From positions 62,001 to 126,000 of the forward strand of contig NZ_FOGH01000001.1 in assembly GCF_900111165.1 (NCBI RefSeq): a stretch of DNA of 64,000 nucleotides, given 5' to 3'. This DNA is from Nitrosomonas sp. Nm51. GTDB lineage: Bacteria; Pseudomonadota; Gammaproteobacteria; Burkholderiales; Nitrosomonadaceae. Positions 19,315 to 27,730 of the stretch are shown piece after piece. Position numbers and translations under genes: made by a program. A model generated the notes under the pieces. That model worked only from the letters and a program-made list of their open reading frames with translations. It had not been told where the DNA came from and did not search any database. Within the stretch, counting starts at the first letter, position 1. The number at the start of each line of letters is the position of its first letter.

Positions 19315-20564
19315 CATTTGAAGCAAATTCTTTAATTTTGACAATGGTGCCGTTGTTGGGCGGATTACTGGGTTTTGCGGTCTGGTCCCAGCCGAATAAG
19401 CTGAAGATGTTACTGACTCTCGTCACGCTGCTCAGTCTGGCGAGCGTGATCGTATTGTCAGGACAGGTCACAACATCAGCGGGTGGATCGTTATTGCTTT
19501 ATCTCCTGCCGCTGGCGGCTTGCGTATCGTTACTCGTGCAGTTCAACAACCATGACGACCCACTCAGCTCGCTGATGACCGTCGTGCTTCTTGGGCTGGG
19601 GTTAGGTGCTTTGACAAGCGAAGGCGTCACGAGCCAGATATTCCTGGCTGTAATACTGGGCCTGGTAGCATTTCTGCTGTTTAAGTACCGCAATCCGTTG
19701 TGGTCGTCATCCTGGACGGGTATTGGCGTTTCCGGTTTTGCTGCCGTATGTGCCGGCTTTTCTGCCGGTGCTGATGCTTCAGCTGCTTTGATTGTTTCAT
19801 TACTGGTTAGCGCGGTTCTGTTGCCGCTTCTTCCTTTGCAAGCGGGTTACGTAATGGCCGTTACGCGGTTGCCGGGTAGTCTGCCGGCATTTATGATATT
19901 TTTGTTACCTGTTCTCGGTTTGAATAATCTGGCTGGTCTGATAGTGGAAGTGCCGGAGGATATGGCGTATTCAATATCAATATTGGCCCTGGTCAGTATC
20001 GTTTTCGCAACACTCAAGGCAATGCTCCAATCCCGAGTGCCCTTGGTTCTGGCTTATAGCAGTTCCGCTTTCTTTGCAATTCTTTGGTGGTTCCTGGCAT
20101 CATCGCAAACGGTGACGCCTCAGAATGTCATCTATCTTGTTGCGGTAGCTCTGATGGCAACCGGTCTTATGCTTGCCTGGCAGGTCATCTGCAGCAAATA
20201 TGGCGATGATGTGGATATGAGAGCCGTTCATGGTCTTGTCTGGTCAATGCCGCAGTTTGCCGTTCTGTTGACGCTGGTGGCGCTGGCTGCAATGGGCATG
20301 CCGCCATTTGGCGTTTTTGCCGGCTTTGTGGGTATGCTTCTGACCACTGCATATGCAACGTATATTCCGTTGATATTTATCCTTGCTGCATGGCTAGCGG
20401 CCTCCTGGTACATTATGAGCATGGTGCAGAAAATGCTCTTTGGTCAAAAACAGCTGGAGATTCGCCAGATTAGATTGCATCAGTCGGAATTTGCATCTCT
20501 TCTGATAATAGTATTGATTAGCGTTGCGTTGGGGGTGCTGCCAAGCGATATTGCTGGCATCTAA
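19311..20564 (+). CDS. Second complex-I-like membrane subunit of the DAB operon
   Basis: A 417-residue polytopic membrane protein (about 12 helices) encoded between DabB and DabA. Start at 19311 because it forms an ATGA overlap with dabB; an ATG 9 bases upstream is also possible. The segment VWSMPQFAVLLTLVALAAMG, then MPPFGVFAGFVGM, resembles the C-terminal helices of NuoN/NuoM-type proton channels, but the N-terminal half has diverged and I see no conserved charged helix residues with certainty. The best known DAB systems have only dabB and dabA, so this extra subunit is notable. It probably lies in the membrane with DabB. Confidence 0.8.
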   Translation: MTFEANSLILTMVPLLGGLLGFAVWSQPNKLKMLLTLVTLLSLASVIVLSGQVTTSAGGSLLLYLLPLAACVSLLVQFNNHDDPLSSLMTVVLLGLGLGALTSEGVTSQIFLAVILGLVAFLLFKYRNPLWSSSWTGIGVSGFAAVCAGFSAGADASAALIVSLLVSAVLLPLLPLQAGYVMAVTRLPGSLPAFMIFLLPVLGLNNLAGLIVEVPEDMAYSISILALVSIVFATLKAMLQSRVPLVLAYSSSAFFAILWWFLASSQTVTPQNVIYLVAVALMATGLMLAWQVICSKYGDDVDMRAVHGLVWSMPQFAVLLTLVALAAMGMPPFGVFAGFVGMLLTTAYATYIPLIFILAAWLAASWYIMSMVQKMLFGQKQLEIRQIRLHQSEFASLLIIVLISVALGVLPSDIAGI

Positions 20565-20606
20565 TCTAATGTCCCCAATGATTGTAACTTTAATGGAATT
20601 TGTATC

Positions 20607-23600
20607 ATGAAACTAAAAGAATTGACTACCAGTAATACCTTAGCGGGGGTGGGATTAGTAAATGAGAAGGAAGACGAGATTGCGGTGAGAGCCGATGTCG
20701 ATGGTCTTCGTACAAAACTGCGCGACGACGTTAAATCGGCTAATGAAGTGATCGCCGGATTCTGGCCAATGCGTACGTTTGTGCATCATAATCCGCTGCA
20801 TTCCCTTGAATACCTTAAATTTGACGAAGCGGCGCACCGCGGTAAGCAGTATCTGAACGGTAAGGGCTACCTCCCGAATTATATGTACCGTAAGTATTTT
20901 AAATTAGGGAGAATTCTGCCTCGGCATGTTGATTCAGTACTTGAAAAACAAGTACAAAATGAGCAGATACTGATCGGTTCGCGTCAAATAGGCCATAAGG
21001 ACGTGTTGCGCACATGCCTGACTGAACGCATTTCTTCTGCTGAGGAAGATTTATCCGGTGTCAATACACCAAGCGACTCGGATTATGAACTCGTCAAGGC
21101 ACTGTCCGATCGACTCGCATCCGCTATTCCAGCACAGAATGCCGCCGAGAAACTACGGGATGTGGCTACACAAGATGAAGCTGCGCTGGTGCGGACAATG
21201 ACCATCGCACAGTGGTGTGACAAGGTACTGGATACGCAGATTGTCGATGTGATGGTGAGCGATCTGGTCGGCCGATGTGAGCCGTTTCTTGATGAAGGGT
21301 ATACCACCTGGGAAATGACCGGTCGCGAAAAAGGTTTTTTTGTAAAATGGAAAAACACCTTGTCGGATGAATGGTCAACCTGCGGAATTGATAATCTTGG
21401 GAAAAAAATTGCCCAACTTCCCGATGACGCGGAATATGTCGTAATAGACTGCCTGCAAACACTCGGAATTCCGCAGAACGCATGGAAGGAATATTTAACG
21501 CTGCATATGAGTATCCTGCCCGGCTGGGTTGGCTATATCAAGTGGCGTGCCAAACAGGATAATTATGTATGGCAAAACGCATATCCCATCGATCTGGTTC
21601 AGTATCTTGCGGTTAGCCTTTGGTATGAGCGTGAATTAGTCAAAAAATACTGTGATCAGTTTCTTGGTATTGACGGGCGTTATCCGGAAATCGTTTCTTT
21701 CATGAAAAATTCCTCACGTGAATATTTTTTGCGTAGAGAGCGCAATGCAGGCCGCTTAGCGGCAGCTTACTCTGCGGAAGTCGATCGTCTGTCGCATCGC
21801 AAAGGTGCAAACTGGGATGATCTGTTCAATCATTACTGGGAGAACGGTAATCCTAAAGTCGTCAGGGCGGCGCAGAACAAGCTGTCTAGAAGCTTGTGCC
21901 TGCTGGCGTCAGCGCTGAAGATAGAGCCGTCCAGTTTGCTGGATTGTTCTCCGGCAGATCTGAAAAAGCTGAATGACTGGATAGCCGCATTTCCGGAATC
22001 GGATCATGGCCCCGTATGGCTCAGAGCTTTTGAGGCGGGCTATCAGGAGCAATTACTCGGCAGAATTATTGAATCAAAAGCGAAAAGCGACGAATCGGCG
22101 CGTAACAAGGTGCAAGACAAAGTGCGCCCACATACACAATCGGTTTATTGTATCGATGTGCGCTCTGAACCCTTCAGACGTCATCTGGAAGCTTTGGGAC
22201 CAAATGAGACGTACGGGTTTGCAGGTTTCTTTGGCGTGTTGATTACGCACAGTTTTTGGGAACATGAACATCAAACCGAACAATACCCGGTTATTGTCGG
22301 CCCTAAAACTGAAGTGCATGAGATACCGCGCAGCTATCTGGAAAATATGCTGCCGATGTATGAACATCGTACCAGCATGATTCATGCGAGTCATACACTG
22401 CTTCATGATTTGAAGCATAACGCGATTACGACTTACGTTATGGTTGAAGCGGTCGGCCTGTTTTACACTATACAGATGTTCGGCAAAACCATATTGCCAA
22501 GACTCTATCTGAATGCGAGTAACTGGCTCCAGAAGAAGCTTATTCCGGCTATCTCGACGACGATCACGGTTGACAAGCCGAGTGAAGCTGAAACCGAAGA
22601 AATGCTGAAGGTTAAGTATGAGGGTGTCATTTATAAAGTGCTGCAGAATGTTACTGGCCTAAGTAGATGGAAGGTGCCGAATAATCTGGTTAATGCCTTG
22701 TGGCAACATATCTTGAATTCCGAGATAGAATTGGATGGCGCATTGATCGAAATGGCCGATAAAGCCGGAATTTCAAAAGAGAGACTATCTGACGCAGTCA
22801 GCCGCTTACAGCTCCACTACGGTGTCGAACAAAAAGAAATTTCTTGTCAGAAAGAACATATTCTGCAAACCGGGTTTTCTTTAGAGGACCAGGTGCAGAC
22901 AGTCGGCAACGCATTGCGCATCATGGGCCTTACCACCAATTTTGCGCGATTGGTGCTGATTTGCGGACATGGCAGTGAATCGGATAATAATCCGTATGAG
23001 TCGGCGCTGGATTGCGGTGCCTGTGGCGGAAATGAAGGCAAACCAAATGCGCGCGTTTTTGTCATGATGGCGAATAATCCTCTGGTAAGAGAGCGATTGG
23101 CCAAAGGCGGTATTGAAATCCCGTCTGATACCTATTTCGTTGCCGGTCAGGTGAATACGACAACGGATGAGGTGGAGCTGTTCGATCTGGAAGATTTTCC
23201 TTTATCACATGGTCAGGATATCGCAAGATTGATTGAATACCTGGATGAAGCTGGGCGCAGAACGAGCCAGGAGCGCTGCAGTCGATTCGCGGATATTGAG
23301 AACGCTTTGACACATAGCGAGGCTAAATCGCATGTAATTCAGAGAAGCGCGGACTGGAGTCAGGTAAGGCCTGAGTGGGGGCTGTCCAGCAATACCGCTT
23401 TTGTGATCGGACGACGTGCACTGACTGATTCGCTGGATTTGCGCGGGCGTGTTTTCCTGCATTCGTATGATTATCGTTTTGATCCTGAATTCAATTTCCT
23501 TGAAGTCCTGATGACCGCGCCTCAGGTGGTCGCACAATGGATCAATATGGAACACTATTTTTCAACGACTGATTATGATGTGTATGGTAGCGGGAGTAAA

Positions 23601-23912
23601 ATTTATCATAATGTGACCGGAAATTTTGGTGTAATGGCAGGGCCCTGGAGCGATCTTCGTCTTGGATTATCATGGCAGACAGTAATGGATGGAGAGCTGC
23701 CATTCCATGAACCAATGCGCCTGGTTTCAATTGTTGAGGCGCCGCGTAACGAAATTGAAAAGTTAATTGCTAAACATGAACTATTGCAGCATTTTTATCA
23801 TAATGAGTGGGTGCATCTTGTAGTGCTAGAACCGGAAGAAGGGACTCTCTATCGTTACCTGCCTGCAGGCGAGTGGGTTAAATTCGATAAAAACGTTATC
23901 GATAAACAATGA
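20607..23912 (+). CDS. dabA: DabA, carbonic-anhydrase-like subunit of the DAB pump (DUF2309, long form)
   Basis: An 1101-residue cytoplasmic protein that with DabB converts CO2 to bicarbonate in one direction, driven by ion flux. The beta-carbonic-anhydrase-like site is present: Cys515 and Asp517 in YCIDVRSEPFRRHLE, then His788 and Cys803 in LICGHGSESDNNPYESALDC with the following GACGG. The His-to-Cys spacing of 15 equals that of the characterised Halothiobacillus DabA, while the Cys-to-His distance is about 100 residues longer, so this is a long-form DabA. The N-terminus has the family block FVHHNPLHSLE. A terminator hairpin follows closely. Confidence 0.94.
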   Translation: MKLKELTTSNTLAGVGLVNEKEDEIAVRADVDGLRTKLRDDVKSANEVIAGFWPMRTFVHHNPLHSLEYLKFDEAAHRGKQYLNGKGYLPNYMYRKYFKLGRILPRHVDSVLEKQVQNEQILIGSRQIGHKDVLRTCLTERISSAEEDLSGVNTPSDSDYELVKALSDRLASAIPAQNAAEKLRDVATQDEAALVRTMTIAQWCDKVLDTQIVDVMVSDLVGRCEPFLDEGYTTWEMTGREKGFFVKWKNTLSDEWSTCGIDNLGKKIAQLPDDAEYVVIDCLQTLGIPQNAWKEYLTLHMSILPGWVGYIKWRAKQDNYVWQNAYPIDLVQYLAVSLWYERELVKKYCDQFLGIDGRYPEIVSFMKNSSREYFLRRERNAGRLAAAYSAEVDRLSHRKGANWDDLFNHYWENGNPKVVRAAQNKLSRSLCLLASALKIEPSSLLDCSPADLKKLNDWIAAFPESDHGPVWLRAFEAGYQEQLLGRIIESKAKSDESARNKVQDKVRPHTQSVYCIDVRSEPFRRHLEALGPNETYGFAGFFGVLITHSFWEHEHQTEQYPVIVGPKTEVHEIPRSYLENMLPMYEHRTSMIHASHTLLHDLKHNAITTYVMVEAVGLFYTIQMFGKTILPRLYLNASNWLQKKLIPAISTTITVDKPSEAETEEMLKVKYEGVIYKVLQNVTGLSRWKVPNNLVNALWQHILNSEIELDGALIEMADKAGISKERLSDAVSRLQLHYGVEQKEISCQKEHILQTGFSLEDQVQTVGNALRIMGLTTNFARLVLICGHGSESDNNPYESALDCGACGGNEGKPNARVFVMMANNPLVRERLAKGGIEIPSDTYFVAGQVNTTTDEVELFDLEDFPLSHGQDIARLIEYLDEAGRRTSQERCSRFADIENALTHSEAKSHVIQRSADWSQVRPEWGLSSNTAFVIGRRALTDSLDLRGRVFLHSYDYRFDPEFNFLEVLMTAPQVVAQWINMEHYFSTTDYDVYGSGSKIYHNVTGNFGVMAGPWSDLRLGLSWQTVMDGELPFHEPMRLVSIVEAPRNEIEKLIAKHELLQHFYHNEWVHLVVLEPEEGTLYRYLPAGEWVKFDKNVIDKQ

Positions 23913-23935
23913 TGACTGAGATTTGTTAAAACTCG

Positions 23936-23975
23936 ACGAACTGTCACAGTTGCTGTGGTCAGTTCGTTTGTTTTT
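23936..23975 (+). terminator. Terminator of the DAB operon
   Basis: ACGAACTG then CACAG pairs with CTGTG then CAGTTCGT around a TTG loop (23936-23967), with a few mismatched bases in the stem. The T-rich tail TTTGTTTTT follows. It lies between the convergent dabA and CsoSCA genes. Confidence 0.85.
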
Positions 23976-24086
23976 AACACCGTTTAAGATTAACCGGCTA
24001 AGCCTTCTCTATTTCTGGCGATCATTTGTTCGAATCTCTGTGACGCTATTTGTTTTATAAAAACTACCTCGACAAAACCGGCCGTC

Positions 24087-25571
24087 TTAATGTCCGGCTT
24101 CTTTGACCTGATCTTCAACGAACGTGCAACGTTCAGTGCCAGCTATATCACTTATTGCAATTTGACAATAAAGCAAGCCTTTTTCATGGAGTTGTGAATA
24201 ACGTGCCTCTATTGCTGCTTTGACACGCCTGCAACGTCTTATTGTGCGATTACGCGCACCTGGCACATGCGAAGAGTAGTGATAATGCACTAGTATGGGA
24301 ATTGCCAAACCATGCTTGATATTAAGTTCAGTAAAAATCTTGATGCCCACATCTAAGTCGGCTGCACCTTCTTCAACTGTGTTCAGATGGGCGAAATAAT
24401 ATTTATTGCGCAAATATAATTCTTTCATGGATTCACCGGCGCAGATGAAACGCTCGTTATGACCAATCACCCGATAACGCCCGGCATGATATTGAATTAC
24501 AAATTCAATTTGCGATAGATTGGCTTCAACCAGGCCAAGCACCAGGTTTCGCATGCCTGTTGCCATCTTATCTTTTTTTTGATTGATCCCATTTTGCGAT
24601 TCTGCTTTGGACACAGATTCTGCAATATATGTCCGAGCAGCTTCTTGATCCATTCCTAGCGATTTTTTATATACATCGCCGCTATCAACATAACGGTCAG
24701 GAAGAATATTGCCGCTGGCATCTGGGAAGTGAACACGAATGGAATCGAGATCTGTATCAACGCCAATTAAAAGAATATCTGGTGCAGCTCCGCGGCCATA
24801 AGTATTATTTATGGCGGCGCGCAATTCATTTAGCCTTGCCAGCGCGGATTCGCATGCTTTCCTGGTGTCACTGCCATGTGCGGCACAACCTTGGTGGGTA
24901 GGATTCGAACTGCTGTAGTGATATACCGCTATTTTCAAGTAATTGTTATTTTCATGGCCGGGGAGGCCGCCAGATAACCGCTCGAGCTCACGATGCGCCC
25001 AATCAACAATGTTTTCTTCGATATTAAACATTGTGCCGGCATATGACTTGATATAAACAGATTCGCTAGGCCCGATTCGGAGTATGAAAGGTAACAATCC
25101 TTGCAGACGACCATCTGCACAGGAGCTGATATTTACCGTGTGGTATCCGCAGGAATGTATGAAGTCTGTATTTAATACATAACAGTCGCGCCAGGATGCC
25201 TGATCAAAACGTGCCTTAGCGACACATTCCTTAAAACTATGGAAAACACAGTATGAATACAGCGCACGCAAGTTTAGGCCAGCTACCCAGGAGTCTTCCA
25301 ATAAACTGACAGGCAACATATAGTGCAACTGATCCATTGCAATACGCTGTGCGTGAGTGACAAAATCTAGATCGTGTTGATAAATGGAAAGTGTTTTTAT
25401 AGTGTTTTTAATTGCTGAAAAGCGGCTGCGAACAAGCTCCTCATAAATATGTAAAAACTCATTTAAATCAGTATTGACAAGCGAGTGTTTACAAGCTTGC
25501 TCTGGTCCGTCAATGCTGACCGGGTCAACAAATTGTTCGGTTATAACAGGTGAATTTTCAGTCTTATCCAT
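24087..25571 (-). CDS. csoSCA: Carboxysome-type carbonic anhydrase CsoSCA (stand-alone)
   Basis: A 494-residue homologue of the beta-type carbonic anhydrase of alpha-carboxysomes (CsoS3). The zinc and catalytic residues line up with the Halothiobacillus enzyme: Cys151, Asp153 and Arg155 in SSCADGRLQG, His218 in AVYHYSSSNP and Cys229 in THQGCAAHGSD. The spacing is 67 and 11 residues, close to the 69 and 11 of the known structure. N-terminal, catalytic and degenerate C-terminal domains all seem present by length. No shell, rubisco or CsoS2 gene is nearby. It is convergent with the DAB operon. No ribosome-binding site is obvious before the ATG. Confidence 0.9.
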   Translation of the reverse strand: MDKTENSPVITEQFVDPVSIDGPEQACKHSLVNTDLNEFLHIYEELVRSRFSAIKNTIKTLSIYQHDLDFVTHAQRIAMDQLHYMLPVSLLEDSWVAGLNLRALYSYCVFHSFKECVAKARFDQASWRDCYVLNTDFIHSCGYHTVNISSCADGRLQGLLPFILRIGPSESVYIKSYAGTMFNIEENIVDWAHRELERLSGGLPGHENNNYLKIAVYHYSSSNPTHQGCAAHGSDTRKACESALARLNELRAAINNTYGRGAAPDILLIGVDTDLDSIRVHFPDASGNILPDRYVDSGDVYKKSLGMDQEAARTYIAESVSKAESQNGINQKKDKMATGMRNLVLGLVEANLSQIEFVIQYHAGRYRVIGHNERFICAGESMKELYLRNKYYFAHLNTVEEGAADLDVGIKIFTELNIKHGLAIPILVHYHYSSHVPGARNRTIRRCRRVKAAIEARYSQLHEKGLLYCQIAISDIAGTERCTFVEDQVKEAGH

Positions 25572-26380
25572 TTAGTCATTTGCCTTTGTGCGGTTATTAT
25601 TTGCGGTTGTGTATATGTATGTATGTTTATTTATTTAACTACCTTTTTTATGCACGTGTACCACCAGAAATAAACATGCAGCATTTTTGTCTTTACTGTC
25701 TGCTGGTCCGCTAATACGGTTCTTTAGTACTGGATACAGAAGATCGCTCCATTTCGCGCAGTGTAAAAAGTGTAAAAAGATTCTCATTTAGGGCATCTCG
25801 AGATTTCTTGGCCGTTAAGAGAATTGAGAAAATTTGTGGTAGACTACATTATGGCGGTTTTATAGATTAGAGCGGTCTAATATAACGTTCACAAAAAGCA
25901 AGCAAACCTCCATAAATAACTCCAAAAAATAAATTTTCTCATTTATCACTTGAAAAGATTCTAATCCAGCTGGCATAAAAATTTTGTGATAAAAATGTAA
26001 ATTATTTGTAAATTCTGAGAAAATTTATTGCTATCAATTGTATTGATACGTCTGGGTGCTTAGTCTAATCTACATGATGGCCCCGCACTCTGTCAGTGTC
26101 CTGTAACGGCACAAATACACAATGGCAGGATGCGGTATTGATCTTTCTGTCCATGGAAGAAGCGGCTTTTCAATTTGTCGTGAGCGGATTCATTGATCGC
26201 ATCAAAATCCAATAATAATATTTTTAGGTGCATTGTTGAACGGGGCAATGAATTACTCAACGATTACTTCGCGTATACGCCATACTGCCCGGCTGTCTGA
26301 ACGATTTGGCAGGAGTTGTTTCTCTTTTTTGCACTGTTTTAGCTAGCGCCCAAGCAACCGGGACCGCTTCTGCCGACAGC
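25572..26380. other. Gene-free AT-rich stretch between csoSCA and proline iminopeptidase
   Basis: About 800 bases without a supportable gene. It should hold the csoSCA promoter (minus strand) near 25600-25800. A short inverted repeat ATTAGA-GCGG-TCTAAT lies near 25867-25882 and a direct repeat AGTGTAAAA near 25769-25786. A 46-codon minus-strand frame at 26093-26233 has no ribosome-binding site. The right half looks like decayed coding DNA but I cannot name it. Confidence 0.4.
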
Positions 26381-27349
26381 TTATTTCGTTGCGAAAAGCC
26401 GTTTAAATTTCTCGGTTGCTTGAATTAGTGCGTGAAGTATACTGGGTTCCCATACCGAATGTCCGGCATCGTCAATAATCTTGTATTCTGCCTCGGGCCA
26501 TTTCTCATGTAAGTCATTTGCGCTGATAATCGGACATACAGCATCATAACGACCTTGAACGATGATTGCCGGAGTTTTGTGCAGCTTATGTACATTATTC
26601 AATAGCGAATTTTCCGGTAGAAAAATGTCGTGGCTGAAATAGTGCGTTTCCATGCGTGCCAGGCCCAGTGCCACCGTATCTTGCGCGAAATAATTTACCG
26701 TTTCCGGACTGGGTAGCAACGTCGAACATGATCCTTCGTAAATGCTCCAGCTGCGTGCAGCGGGCATATGAACAGCCGGATCAGGGTTTTTTATACGCTG
26801 ATAATAAGCAGAAAGAATATCGTTGCGCTCGGCTGTATCCAATTGAGCGACAAATGTTTGCCAGGCTTCCGGAAAAAAAATTTTCAGCCCATACAAAAAC
26901 CAGTCAATTTCTTGTTTTCGGCATAAAAAAATACCGCGCAAAATCAGCCCCAGGCAACGATCTGGATGGGTTTCGCCATAGGCAAGTGCTAGGGTGCTGC
27001 CCCAGGACCCTCCAAAAACCAGCCATTTTTCGATGCCGAGATGTTGCCTTAGTTGCTCGAGATCATTAATCAGCAGCGGTGTCGTGTTATTGCGCAATTC
27101 GCCTAAAGGCGTTGAACGTCCGGAACCGCGCTGATCGAGTATAACTATCCTGTAGTACGATGGATCGAAAAATCGGCGGTGAGACGGTGTCGATCCCGCT
27201 CCCGGTCCGCCGTGTAAGAAAACAACCGGTGTTCCTGCGGAATTTCCTGATTGTTCCCAGTAAATTGTATGAATCGAATCCACTGGCAACATCCCCTGTT
27301 GATAAGGTTCGATCTCAGGAAATAATTGAAATGTGCTGTTGGTTTGCAT
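26381..27349 (-). CDS. pip: Proline iminopeptidase
   Basis: A cytoplasmic alpha/beta-hydrolase peptidase that removes N-terminal proline (family S33). Start at 27349 (MQTNSTFQLFPEIEPY) gives 322 residues, the usual length; the longer frame is unsupported. The oxyanion segment VVFLHGGPGAGS, DQRGSGRS, the nucleophile Ser115 in GGSWGSTLALAYG, and the late Asp and His (QGRYDAVCP, DDAGHSVWEP) are present. It is divergently oriented to the 76-residue gene at 27491. Confidence 0.94.
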   Translation of the reverse strand: MQTNSTFQLFPEIEPYQQGMLPVDSIHTIYWEQSGNSAGTPVVFLHGGPGAGSTPSHRRFFDPSYYRIVILDQRGSGRSTPLGELRNNTTPLLINDLEQLRQHLGIEKWLVFGGSWGSTLALAYGETHPDRCLGLILRGIFLCRKQEIDWFLYGLKIFFPEAWQTFVAQLDTAERNDILSAYYQRIKNPDPAVHMPAARSWSIYEGSCSTLLPSPETVNYFAQDTVALGLARMETHYFSHDIFLPENSLLNNVHKLHKTPAIIVQGRYDAVCPIISANDLHEKWPEAEYKIIDDAGHSVWEPSILHALIQATEKFKRLFATK

Positions 27350-27490
27350 GGTGTTTAATATTCTGTCGGTGTGCAGAAAATATATGCGAAAAAGGTGATA
27401 AATAGCACAGAATTTAAGGCTTGAGTGATTTAACGTTCTGGTATATTTACTGATATATTTTAACTGCATCTATAATTAAAAGGTAATATC

Positions 27491-27721
27491 ATGCATCATA
27501 CAATTTTAAGAGAACAGGAAATATCAATGTTGCGTGCCGAAATCGAGATGTTAATGTCGGAGCGTCAAGGCTTGCTGGAAGCAGTTGGCGCGGCTGCGAG
27601 ATTTATAGCTTGTCTGGATAGCCAAAAGCTGCCTGAAGAAGCCTGTGAAACAGCTGATAAATTAGCTAAATCGTTGAATCAGTTAAGCGAGGATACCTTG
27701 CAGGATGCACTTGAAAAATAA
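27491..27721 (+). CDS. Small coiled-coil protein of unknown function
   Basis: A 76-residue protein, acidic, Leu/Glu/Ala-rich and probably helical throughout with no signal peptide. AAGGT stands 6 bases before the ATG. I do not recognise a family. Its stop codon lies within the ribosome-binding region of the patatin gene that follows 9 bases later, so the two are likely translated together. A second Met at 27529 is a possible later start. Confidence 0.65.
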   Translation: MHHTILREQEISMLRAEIEMLMSERQGLLEAVGAAARFIACLDSQKLPEEACETADKLAKSLNQLSEDTLQDALEK

Positions 27722-27730
27722 AGGCATAGT

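Noticed and set aside
15685-25571. Respiratory complex I genes (nuoL/nuoM-like names for 17614-20564)
   Set aside because: No other nuo gene is present and the adjacent dabA shows that these are DAB pump subunits.
26093-26233. 46-codon minus-strand frame (MHLKILLLDFDAINES...)
   Set aside because: No ribosome-binding site, no known family; it could be part of decayed coding DNA, but the evidence is too thin for a gene.
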